NCBI GenBank assembly: GCA_021806355.1
Contig: JAJZXT010000154.1
Coordinates: 1-13,962 of the forward strand
Source: Thermoplasmata archaeon
GTDB lineage: Archaea; Thermoplasmatota; Thermoplasmata; Thermoplasmatales; Thermoplasmataceae
Length of the DNA: 13,962 nt
Direction of reading: 5' to 3'
Position 1 is the stretch's first letter. The number at the start of each line of letters is the position of its first letter. Shown in pieces: positions 6,044 to 12,738 of the stretch. The notes beneath the pieces are model-generated. The model was not told the origin of the DNA and ran no database searches. It saw only the letters and a program-made list of their open reading frames with translations. The translations under genes and the position numbers were made by a program.

Positions 6044-6904
6044 TTGAAACATATAAGTACGCTGGTGGTTACATATAATCCCGATATCCAAAGATTTGGC
6101 AAGGTGCTCTCCGCGGCCTCTATTGCTTCTGATACAGTTATTATCATAGATAACAACTCTGTTAATTTCGAGGAAATAAGGAAGGCGGGTTTTGATTTAA
6201 TTAAGAGTAAGAAGCTTGAATTTCTGAACCTAGAGAGAAATTATGGAATAGCAGCAGCCCTTAATGCTGGCCTAAAGAAGTGCCTATCTGAAGAAGAACC
6301 GGATTTTGTCTTGACATTAGATCAGGACTCTGTTATCAGAATATCCAGGGACGAACTGGAAGACTACCTTAACCAGGGAATTTCCATCCTTGGAAACAGG
6401 TTTGGCGCATTGTCTCTGTCGCATACAGGACTTTCTGAGTCATCAAGAGACCTGAACCCCATTAATTATGGAATAATTAGCGGAATGGTCATTGAAACTG
6501 GACTTTTTAAAGAAGGTCTCAAGTACCGTGAGGAGCTTTTCCTGGATCAGGTAGACTTGGATTTTTCATACGAGATCATTAGAAAAGGGAAAGAAATAAT
6601 TTCCACCAAAGCAAAGACATTAGATCACGAACTGGGCATTACCGTGAACAGGTTCGGTAGAAACATAAGTGTGGAAAGCGATTGGAGACTTTATCTCCTT
6701 ATCAGAAACTCTACCATTCTGTTAAGGGAGGGAAAGATAAGCATGAAATTTTACCTCTACCAGGCCCTCAGGCAAATAGGGCAAAGACTTTTAGCTTTGA
6801 AGATAAGGGATAATGCAAAGCTTCCCGTAGTTGCTTTGATGGGTTTACATGATGGCTTTTTCAAAGACTTTGAGGACAACTTTAAGTTTGGCCAGAGACC
6901 ATAG
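6044..6904 (+). CDS. GT2 rhamnosyltransferase-like glycosyltransferase, 286 aa
   Basis: Close in pattern to bacterial and archaeal rhamnosyltransferases of the WbbL/RfbN type. VVTYNP (8-13) and IIIDNNS (33-39) form the nucleotide-binding strand. ERNYGIAAALNAGL (64-77) and LTLDQDS (90-96) supply the loop and the DxD-type metal site. INYGIISGMVIE (140-151) and ELFLDQVDLDFSYEI (164-178) hold the acceptor-site and catalytic acidic residues, and WRLYLLIRNSTIL (214-226) and MGLHDGFFKDF (266-276) are the characteristic C-terminal helices. These enzymes typically add L-rhamnose from dTDP-rhamnose to a lipid-linked acceptor, which agrees with the rml genes 1.3 kb downstream. The start is a TTG at 6044, since no in-frame ATG precedes the conserved first strand; a GGAG lies about 10 nt upstream. 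It probably shares a transcript with the gene 77 nt upstream. Confidence 0.85.
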   Translation: MKHISTLVVTYNPDIQRFGKVLSAASIASDTVIIIDNNSVNFEEIRKAGFDLIKSKKLEFLNLERNYGIAAALNAGLKKCLSEEEPDFVLTLDQDSVIRISRDELEDYLNQGISILGNRFGALSLSHTGLSESSRDLNPINYGIISGMVIETGLFKEGLKYREELFLDQVDLDFSYEIIRKGKEIISTKAKTLDHELGITVNRFGRNISVESDWRLYLLIRNSTILLREGKISMKFYLYQALRQIGQRLLALKIRDNAKLPVVALMGLHDGFFKDFEDNFKFGQRP

Positions 6905-6921
6905 GGGCAATCACACCTAAT

Positions 6922-6933
6922 AATTATATAATT
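6922..6933 (+). promoter_or_regulatory. possible TATA element, perfect 12-bp AT palindrome
   Basis: AATTATATAATT is self-complementary and lies about 70 nt before the ATG at 6998. If used as a TATA box, it would give a leader of about 40 nt containing the GGATGGAG sequence just before that start, unlike the leaderless neighbours. Confidence 0.35.
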
Positions 6934-6997
6934 CCAAAGTAATGTTGGCAAGCAGATTTAAGGTCACACATATGATCAACACTAGGATGGAGCGATT

Positions 6998-8131
6998 ATG
7001 ACGGACAAAGGAAAGTTCAATCGCCCAAGATTCCTTTACTATGTACCATACCTTTACTTTGAGAAAATTCATTTGAAGAGACCTATTGTCGAAATCCCAC
7101 TTATTCTGGCTGAAATGGGGTATGAGCCTTCCATTTTGATGGGCAAAAAGTCCATTGAAGACCAAATAGGCTGTCATATCATAGAGACAGGGATTACTTC
7201 ACGAAACGAGGATGACAGGGGATTAAAAGGAGCTCTCAAAGAGACATGGAATGCGTTCAAGGCATTCAAGAAAGTGGCCCCGAAATATGCCTTATTCCAT
7301 GGTAATTACTCCCCCAGCACTTTAGTTGCAATACTGGTAAAATTGGCTTCATTCTTAAAAAAGAGTGAAGTGCACCCAAAGATTTCATTAAAATTGGACT
7401 GGGATGGCGACCTTGAATACTTTCCACTTTTTGGGAGAATATCCTATCTGTCTTTCATACTATTGTCCGCCCTGGTCTTTGACAAGCTTACAATTGAGAC
7501 AGATTGCGCGTTTGAAAAGATAATGAACTATCCTTTTGTCCGCCAGAAATTGACAATGGTTCCCAATACGGTCAGCAGAGACTATTTTCCAACCAAACCC
7601 TACAGCAACGGTAAGCGAAAGAAATTGATTGTGACCACATCCGTCATTGACGAGTTCAAAGGCATAGAGGATTCAATAAGAAGTTTTTTTGAAGCCGGAG
7701 GTGCCGTAAAGGGATGGAAATTTGACATAATAGGCCCTGTGAGAAATGCGGAATACTTCCACAGATTGCAACAACTCATTTTATCATTAGGCCTGGAGAA
7801 TTGTTTAAGGTTCCTTGGGGAGAAGGAATCGACTTCCATAAAGGAATACTACGAAGAAGCCTCAATTTATATCTCTTTGTCCAGAAGGGAAAGTTTCGGC
7901 ATTGCCAGGCTGGAGGCCATAGCCTGTGGGATACCGGTGCTAACATCCCATGCTGGTTGCGGTTCTAGGCTTTCAGGGGCGATAGCAGTGGATGGACAAG
8001 ATTCAACCAAGGTTTCAAGTGAATTGAATAAATTGATCCAGCATGAGGAATTAAGGATGGAGCTTGTAAGAATGGGACAGAAAAAACTTAGTACATGGAA
8101 GGAAATATCAAGTAATTATATTGACTACTAA
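6998..8131 (+). CDS. GT4-family glycosyltransferase (GT-B fold), 377 aa
   Basis: GT-B glycosyltransferase related to, but clearly distinct from, the one at 3998. The N-terminal domain has RFLYYVPYLYFEKIHLKRP (11-29) and YALFHGNYSPSTLVAIL (97-113). A hydrophobic segment at about 147-162 (ISYLSFILLSALVFDK) probably packs in the acceptor domain or touches the membrane. The linker MVPNTVSRDYF (187-197) leads into the donor domain, with IVTTSVIDEFKGIEDSI (211-227), DIIGPV (243-248) and the E-x7-E motif RESFGIARLEAIACG (297-311; Glu298 and Glu306), then PVLTSHAGCGSRL. The ATG at 6998 is preceded by GGATGGAG at a workable distance, so this gene may use Shine-Dalgarno initiation. It lies 93 nt after the GT2 gene and 65 nt before rmlA. 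Donor and linkage are unknown. Confidence 0.86.
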   Translation: MTDKGKFNRPRFLYYVPYLYFEKIHLKRPIVEIPLILAEMGYEPSILMGKKSIEDQIGCHIIETGITSRNEDDRGLKGALKETWNAFKAFKKVAPKYALFHGNYSPSTLVAILVKLASFLKKSEVHPKISLKLDWDGDLEYFPLFGRISYLSFILLSALVFDKLTIETDCAFEKIMNYPFVRQKLTMVPNTVSRDYFPTKPYSNGKRKKLIVTTSVIDEFKGIEDSIRSFFEAGGAVKGWKFDIIGPVRNAEYFHRLQQLILSLGLENCLRFLGEKESTSIKEYYEEASIYISLSRRESFGIARLEAIACGIPVLTSHAGCGSRLSGAIAVDGQDSTKVSSELNKLIQHEELRMELVRMGQKKLSTWKEISSNYIDY

Positions 8132-8166
8132 GCATATTATAGCTTAGTTCATATGTTGGCTAAATC

Positions 8167-8176
8167 TATTATAAAT
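8167..8176 (+). promoter_or_regulatory. TATA-like box for the rmlA-rmlD unit
   Basis: TATTATAAAT is centred about 25 nt before the ATG of rmlA at 8197, with no Shine-Dalgarno sequence between. It marks the start of a leaderless transcript that probably covers rmlA and rmlD. Confidence 0.6.
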
Positions 8177-8196
8177 GTACAAAATTACTTTAACAG

Positions 8197-9243
8197 ATGA
8201 AAGGGATTATTCTGCACGGTGGCAAGGGTACGAGACTGCGCCCCCTCACTCATACAGGTCCAAAACAACTAATTAAGGTCGGTGGAAAGCCAATTTCACA
8301 GTGGGGCATTGAAAATCTCATTCGTTACGGAATAACGGATATAGCCATAGTTCTGGGCAACAATTATCCTGAGAAGGTTGTGGAGTACTATGGGGATGGC
8401 AGTTCATTGGGCGCTCATTTTACATATATTTACCAAGGGGAGGCAAGAGGGCTGGCAGAGGCCATTTACAGGTGCAAGGAATTTGTTGATGGAGACAGAT
8501 TCGTTGTTCACCTTGGAGATAATATTGTCCAGCACGGGCTTGAAGTCCTGGTTAACTCAACTGATGAGTCTGCGGTCTTGTTAGCAAAGGTGGATGAGCC
8601 ATCTCGCTATGGCATTGCAGTTGTGGACGGAAACAAGATAGTGAAACTTGTCGAGAAACCGAAAGAATTCCTTTCTGACTTGGCATTAGTTGGAGTTTAT
8701 TCTTTTAGCCCACATATTTTTGACATCATAGAATCCCTAAAGCCCAGCAAGAGAAAAGAATTGGAAATAACTGAAGCGATAGAGAAAATCATCATAGAGG
8801 GAAAGACTATTGGCTTTTCGGAAGTAGATGGATGGTGGAAAGATACGGGGACCCCTGAAGATATGCTTTCTGCAAACATGAGGATCCTTGATTTCTCTAC
8901 AGATTATGACACTAAAGGCACAGTGGAGGCTTCAAAGATTGAAGGGCGTGTGTTTCTAGGAAAAGACTCAAAAATAACTAATTCCACTGTTAGAGGCCCG
9001 GTTTATATAGGCGATGGAACAGTAGTGGAGAATTCCTTCATCGGCTCATACACATCCATTGGCGGAGCCTGCCATATTTCTGGTTCAGAGTTGACTAACT
9101 CAATTGTACTGGATTCTTCCACAGTGTCAGATTCAAATTTGAATGGCTCTATAATTGGATTTAAATGCACAATCAAGAGGAATAACGAGAAGCCCGCCGG
9201 TTCAAGAATGATTACTGGAGAGGGCACATCAATTTACATATAG
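8197..9243 (+). CDS. rmlA: glucose-1-phosphate thymidylyltransferase, long form (RmlA/RfbA)
   Basis: First step of dTDP-L-rhamnose synthesis: glucose 1-phosphate plus dTTP gives dTDP-glucose and pyrophosphate, in the cytoplasm. The catalytic domain starts MKGIILHGGKGTRLRPLT with the G-rich nucleotide loop and KQL following (23-25). GEARGLAEA (81-89), the metal-binding HLGDN (105-109), LVEKPKE (151-157), ELEITEAI (188-195) and WWKDTGTPEDM (213-223) all match the sugar-nucleotidyltransferase family. The extra C-terminal part, about 245-320, contains hexapeptide-like repeats (RVFLGKDSKI, PVYIGDGTVV, SFIGSYTSIG), predicted to fold as a left-handed beta-helix. At 348 residues it is the long archaeal/actinomycete form, not the 290-residue enterobacterial RmlA. 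Some long-form enzymes also have sugar-1-phosphate acetyltransferase or broad substrate activity. The stop overlaps the ribosome site of rmlD, so the two are translated from one message. Confidence 0.93.
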   Translation: MKGIILHGGKGTRLRPLTHTGPKQLIKVGGKPISQWGIENLIRYGITDIAIVLGNNYPEKVVEYYGDGSSLGAHFTYIYQGEARGLAEAIYRCKEFVDGDRFVVHLGDNIVQHGLEVLVNSTDESAVLLAKVDEPSRYGIAVVDGNKIVKLVEKPKEFLSDLALVGVYSFSPHIFDIIESLKPSKRKELEITEAIEKIIIEGKTIGFSEVDGWWKDTGTPEDMLSANMRILDFSTDYDTKGTVEASKIEGRVFLGKDSKITNSTVRGPVYIGDGTVVENSFIGSYTSIGGACHISGSELTNSIVLDSSTVSDSNLNGSIIGFKCTIKRNNEKPAGSRMITGEGTSIYI

Positions 9244-9249
9244 GGAGGT
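9243..9249 (+). promoter_or_regulatory. Shine-Dalgarno site of rmlD overlapping the rmlA stop
   Basis: GGGAGGT begins in the last base of the rmlA stop codon (TAG 9241-9243) and ends 7 nt before the TTG at 9257. It is the strongest ribosome-binding sequence I found in the window and fixes the unusual TTG as the rmlD start, supporting rmlA-rmlD co-transcription. Confidence 0.7.
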
Positions 9250-9256
9250 ATTAAAT

Positions 9257-10108
9257 TTGACAGGAAATGAACTGAAAAAGAATATGCTTGTTTTCGGAGC
9301 TGGTGGGCAGGCTGGATCAGAAATTTGCAAATTGTTTCCAGATGCACTTGGAATCCATCATTCGAGCAACACAGGTACATCATCTGTGGAAATAACTGAT
9401 TATGTCAAACTTGAGGACATCATACTCAAGACCAGACCTGAAGTCATCGTCAATGCTGTGGCGCTTACAAATGTTGATTTATGTGAAACGGAGAGACCCA
9501 GGGCTCTTGCAATAAATTCAGAGTCGGTGAAACATATTGTCCGAGCCGCCCGGGTTGTGAATTCATATGTTGTGCATATATCGACGGACTACGTATTTGA
9601 TGGTTTTACAGGTATGTACGGGGAGAATTCTGTCCCAAACCCGATTAACTATTATGGGCTTAGCAAACTACTGGGGGACTGCGCCGCACTATCATATGAT
9701 GACTCACTAGTGGTCAGAACATCAGGCGTTTTTGGATACAAAGGAAACTATCCGAGATTTGTGGTAAACCAACTGAAGGAAAACAAAGAAGTCAAGGCCG
9801 TCAAATCCTTTTATTCACCCATTCATGCTAAACTCCTAGCAGAAGCTATTTTGGACCTTATCGACCTGAGAAGGACCGGAATAGTGAACGTCGCAGGACA
9901 GAGAGTGTCCAGGTACGATTTAGCTGTCGAGATAGCAGAAAGAATGAATGTGCCCAATTCAGGTATCCATGAACTGGATCAGTCTTCGATGACATGGGCT
10001 GCAAAAAGGCCCTTTGATTCTTCTCTTGATTGTTCTCTTGCCAAAAGGCTGATTGGTGACTCCTTCATGGACTTTGACCGAAATCTCGATTTGCTACTGA
10101 ATATCTAA
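9257..10108 (+). CDS. rmlD: dTDP-4-dehydrorhamnose reductase (RmlD)
   Basis: Last step of the pathway: NAD(P)H-dependent reduction of dTDP-4-dehydro-L-rhamnose to dTDP-L-rhamnose. It is a 283-residue extended short-chain dehydrogenase, the usual RmlD length. The Rossmann motif is LVFGAGGQAG (11-20). NAVALTNVDLCE (66-77) is the RmlD version of the NAA-T-VD-E signature, STDYVFDG (109-116) contains the catalytic Thr, and YYGLSK (132-137) supplies Tyr133 and Lys137. RTSGVFG (154-160) follows, with the C-terminal substrate segment RPFDSSLDCSLAKRL (251-265). Translation starts at TTG 9257, set by the strong ribosome site; the first ATG in frame is nine codons on and would fall at the Rossmann strand. 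The gene order rmlA-rmlD-rmlC is compact, but rmlB is not beside it. Confidence 0.93.
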   Translation: MTGNELKKNMLVFGAGGQAGSEICKLFPDALGIHHSSNTGTSSVEITDYVKLEDIILKTRPEVIVNAVALTNVDLCETERPRALAINSESVKHIVRAARVVNSYVVHISTDYVFDGFTGMYGENSVPNPINYYGLSKLLGDCAALSYDDSLVVRTSGVFGYKGNYPRFVVNQLKENKEVKAVKSFYSPIHAKLLAEAILDLIDLRRTGIVNVAGQRVSRYDLAVEIAERMNVPNSGIHELDQSSMTWAAKRPFDSSLDCSLAKRLIGDSFMDFDRNLDLLLNI

Positions 10109-10111
10109 AGC

Positions 10112-10119
10112 CATATATG
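10112..10119 (+). promoter_or_regulatory. TATA-like box for rmlC
   Basis: CATATATG is centred about 25 nt before the ATG of rmlC at 10141, in a 32-nt intergenic gap without a ribosome site. rmlC may therefore have its own leaderless transcript in addition to read-through from rmlD. Confidence 0.5.
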
Positions 10120-10140
10120 TTTCCTGAATATTGCTGACTG

Positions 10141-10680
10141 ATGCCTTTCACATTTACAAGAACAGAAATTCCAGATGTGGTATTGGTTCAGGCCAGAGCT
10201 TTTGGTGACGGTAGAGGATTCTTCAAAGAAACTTTTAAAAGATCAGAATTCCAGAGATTTGGTATACAGACTGACTTTGTTCAGGATAATGTTTCAAAAT
10301 CACAGAAGAATGTCCTTAGAGGCTTACATTTTCAGAAATCACCTTATGCCCAGGGAAAACTTGTAGGAGTAATGTTCGGAAAAATCCTGGATGTCGCCGT
10401 TGACCTTAGAAAGGGGTCCAAATTCTATGGAAAATACGTTACAAGGGAGCTTAGTGATGAGAATCATTGCCTCCTTTGGGTTCCTCCTGGCTTTGCTCAC
10501 GGATTCCTTGCACTTGAAGAGTCGATCGTCCACTATAAAGTCACAACAGAATACAACAAGGAAGCAGAGAGTGGGATCAAGTGGAATGACCCATACATAA
10601 ACATTGCTTGGCCTGTAATTGAGCCGCTTTTATCTGAAAAGGATGTTGTTTGGGAGAGTTCGTCTGGAGTTTATCTCTGA
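10141..10680 (+). CDS. rmlC: dTDP-4-dehydrorhamnose 3,5-epimerase (RmlC)
   Basis: Third step of the pathway: epimerises carbons 3 and 5 of dTDP-4-dehydro-6-deoxyglucose to give dTDP-4-dehydro-L-rhamnose; no cofactor is needed. The 179-residue cupin has every family landmark: DGRGFFKETF (23-32), FVQDNVSKSQKNVLRGLHFQ (46-65) with the catalytic His63, KLVGVMFGKILDVAVDLR (73-90), WVPPGFAHGFLAL (113-125) and HYKVTTEY (131-138) with the Tyr residues of the active site. The acidic residue that pairs with the His in known structures is likely Asp168, near the C-terminus (SEKDVVW). Length is typical of the family. The start at ATG 10141 is supported by the TATA box and by the family's usual short N-terminus. 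Active as a dimer in characterised homologues. Confidence 0.94.
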   Translation: MPFTFTRTEIPDVVLVQARAFGDGRGFFKETFKRSEFQRFGIQTDFVQDNVSKSQKNVLRGLHFQKSPYAQGKLVGVMFGKILDVAVDLRKGSKFYGKYVTRELSDENHCLLWVPPGFAHGFLALEESIVHYKVTTEYNKEAESGIKWNDPYINIAWPVIEPLLSEKDVVWESSSGVYL

Positions 10681-10697
10681 TAGGTTTGACTTGAAAC

Positions 10698-10706
10698 TAT
10701 TTATTA
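10698..10706 (+). promoter_or_regulatory. TATA-like box for the epimerase/dehydratase gene
   Basis: TATTTATTA is centred 27 nt before the ATG at 10729. The spacing picks that ATG as the start, not the TTG two codons upstream at 10723. Confidence 0.55.
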
Positions 10707-10728
10707 TTGGATTACCAATACCTTGGCT

Positions 10729-11751
10729 ATGAAGGTAATGGTCACAGGCGGAACTGGATATATTGGCCGGATTCTTGTTCCCGAGCTTGCCAAGAAAGGT
10801 TACAATGTTTTGGCATTGGACAGAGATTTCCTCACCTACGACGACGTGAAAAAGGAATACGAAGATATGGGTGTGAAGATTCTTAAAGACGATATCAGGT
10901 ATTTTGATCCTATTGAAATGCGTGGAATAGATTCTGTAGTGGATCTTGCAGCCCTCTCTAATGATCCTTCTGGGGACCTTGACCCCATTAAAACCTGGGA
11001 CATAAACTACATTGGGAGAGTCAGGGTAGCCAGACTTGCAAAGAAACTTAATGCGAAAAGATACATAGTCGCATCTTCGTGCAGCATTTATGGTTTCAGG
11101 GAAGACATTGCCAATGAAACCTCCGAACCTAACCCACTTACAGCTTATGCGGAGGCAAATAAGGCAGTTGAGAAAGATAATCTTGCCATAGCTGGTGACG
11201 GTTTTGCCCCCATGGCATTGAGATTTGCTACTGCTTTTGGTTTTTCGAAGAGACTTAGGCTCGATATTGCGATTAATGCAATGGTATATCACGCCGTGAA
11301 AACTGGAAAACTCAGATTGATGAGGGATGGAGAACAGTTCAGGCCATTCATCCATGTCAAGGATATGGCTGCCGCAATCATAGCGGGCCTTGAATCAGAA
11401 AGCGAAGTCGTCTCGGGGCAGATATTCAATGCAGGCTCCAATGAACTCAACGTAAAGCTCAAAGATGTTGCAGAGAAGGTAAAAACCTCGGTCAAGGGGA
11501 CCGAGATCGAATGGTACGGAGACCCTGACAGGCGTTCATATCGGGTAGATTTCCAAAAAATTAACAATTCGCTGAAATTTAAACCGAAGTACAACATAGA
11601 CTATGGCATAGACGAAATGAAAAGGGAATTTAAATCTCCAGAATTTCAATTTAAAGATGAGATGATTACCCTTTCAGTTTACAAAAAACTAATTGAAGCA
11701 AAATTCGTATTGTCAAAGCATGGTTATCTGAACCCGCCTCTGGGTCTTTGA
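10729..11751 (+). CDS. NAD-dependent epimerase/dehydratase (extended SDR), active-site Lys position altered
   Basis: A 340-residue extended short-chain dehydrogenase that probably modifies a nucleotide sugar. Motifs are the Rossmann loop VTGGTGYIG (5-13), the acidic LDRDF (30-34), DLAALSNDPSGD (72-83), VASSCSIYG (114-122) with the catalytic Ser region, NPLTAYAEANKAVEKD (135-150), LRFATAFGFSKRLRLD (164-179), RPFIHVKDMAAA (205-216) and DRRSYRVD (267-274). The Tyr of the YxxxK pair is Tyr140, but the position four residues on is Asn144, with Lys at 145. It is not RmlB: the TDEVYG and YSASKA segments of dTDP-glucose dehydratase are absent. It resembles a WcaG-like group found in glycan clusters, whose exact reaction is often unassigned. 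ATG 10729 is chosen by the TATA spacing. Its stop overlaps the start of the next gene. Confidence 0.85.
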   Translation: MKVMVTGGTGYIGRILVPELAKKGYNVLALDRDFLTYDDVKKEYEDMGVKILKDDIRYFDPIEMRGIDSVVDLAALSNDPSGDLDPIKTWDINYIGRVRVARLAKKLNAKRYIVASSCSIYGFREDIANETSEPNPLTAYAEANKAVEKDNLAIAGDGFAPMALRFATAFGFSKRLRLDIAINAMVYHAVKTGKLRLMRDGEQFRPFIHVKDMAAAIIAGLESESEVVSGQIFNAGSNELNVKLKDVAEKVKTSVKGTEIEWYGDPDRRSYRVDFQKINNSLKFKPKYNIDYGIDEMKREFKSPEFQFKDEMITLSVYKKLIEAKFVLSKHGYLNPPLGL

Positions 11752-12698
11752 CACGTCTGAAGATGCTAAAGATGAATCTGGAAAAAGACCCACTTAACAC
11801 ACTTTTCTTGAGCCCGGGGGTTGAGGATCTCATGAAATTCTATAATTCATTTCCCGATAGAGACGACCTCATAGGTTGGATGTCTGGGAGGCATAAGAGT
11901 ACACCTAGCATGATTCAGGTTCAGGGTGACACCACGAGTGTGGTAGTAATCCCTACTGCAGATTACAATTCGGCGCGCACGCAGACTTGTTCTCTCAAAA
12001 TATTTAAAGGTATGCAGCAAATAGTCGTAGAAAGCGTTAAGCCAAAAGATGTTTATTTTAATTACTCCCATAATGTGAATATAGGTATATCCAAGGCCAT
12101 GGAATTCAACCCTAATTGGATAATTATATCAAATGATGATATGACCCCAAGTGATCCCCCCAATATCTTACTAAGCGAATTAAAAAAAGCTGATCCAGAT
12201 AAATATAATGTACTTTTCACCAGAGAAGAAGGTTCATATCATTCTTTTCCAAGATTTATTGGTACTCCAAACTCGCTCTATTCAGTCATTTCAACGTTGC
12301 ACCCGAACCGGCTCCGGAAAACTAGACAGGAAATATGGAAAAAATTCGGTCTGAAGTACATAGACGCAATTGATACTGGGTTAACAGGTCTGATGAGCAG
12401 ATTCACTTACAGATACTTAAAAGGTCATCTTCTTACTGGTTCATTTGCCATTCTTAGCAAGAACTACATCAACTCGGTCAGCAAAGTATATGATGAGACT
12501 TTTATCAATGGCGGAGAGGATACGGATTTAAGTCTGAAATTATTAAAGGAACCTGAGAAAATTGGATTTATAGACTATAAGATTGGGGACATGGTTGGGA
12601 CATCACTAGGCTCCGGGTGGACAAGATATATTCGCAATGTAGTGAATGAAATCTATCTGAGTTATAAAATAGAAAAAGGACTTACTGTATATCAATAA
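11748..12698 (+). CDS. second divergent GT2-like glycosyltransferase, 316 aa
   Basis: GT-A protein of archaeal type. An N-terminal extension of about 60 residues (FPDRDDLIGWMSGR at 35-48) precedes the GT2 strand VVVIPTADYN (65-74). FNYSHNVNIGISKAMEF (104-120) and WIIISNDDM (124-132) follow, with NDD as the presumed metal-binding motif. A long middle region, 165-225, is basic and hydrophobic (HPNRLRKTRQEIWKKF). LTGSFAILSKNYI (229-241) and ETFINGGEDTDLSLKLL (250-266) match the acceptor loop and the catalytic ED of GT2 enzymes. The FN.S...N.GI and SNDD motifs are shared with the protein at 5190. The first possible start is TTG 11748, overlapping the upstream stop (TTGA), which implies translational coupling; ATGs at 11763 and 11772 are alternatives and the extension is little affected. 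Sugar specificity is unknown. Confidence 0.8.
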   Translation: MTRLKMLKMNLEKDPLNTLFLSPGVEDLMKFYNSFPDRDDLIGWMSGRHKSTPSMIQVQGDTTSVVVIPTADYNSARTQTCSLKIFKGMQQIVVESVKPKDVYFNYSHNVNIGISKAMEFNPNWIIISNDDMTPSDPPNILLSELKKADPDKYNVLFTREEGSYHSFPRFIGTPNSLYSVISTLHPNRLRKTRQEIWKKFGLKYIDAIDTGLTGLMSRFTYRYLKGHLLTGSFAILSKNYINSVSKVYDETFINGGEDTDLSLKLLKEPEKIGFIDYKIGDMVGTSLGSGWTRYIRNVVNEIYLSYKIEKGLTVYQ

Positions 12699-12738
12699 TG
12701 GATCGTAACACTGATCATATTAGATAAATAGGTTTAGA

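Noticed and set aside
10723..10728. TTG at 10723 as start of the epimerase/dehydratase
   Set aside because: It would add only two residues before the Rossmann strand, and the TATA-like box is spaced 27 nt from the ATG at 10729, which is the standard distance.
10630..11355. Long 241-codon minus-strand open frame
   Set aside because: It lies antisense to the epimerase/dehydratase gene, whose motifs and promoter are clear; the reverse translation has no recognisable motif and a His/Cys/Ser-rich, low-complexity look typical of a shadow frame.
10729..11751. The epimerase/dehydratase as the missing RmlB
   Set aside because: The dTDP-glucose 4,6-dehydratase signatures (the Thr-Asp-Glu active site and the PYSASKA segment) are absent and the Tyr motif differs.
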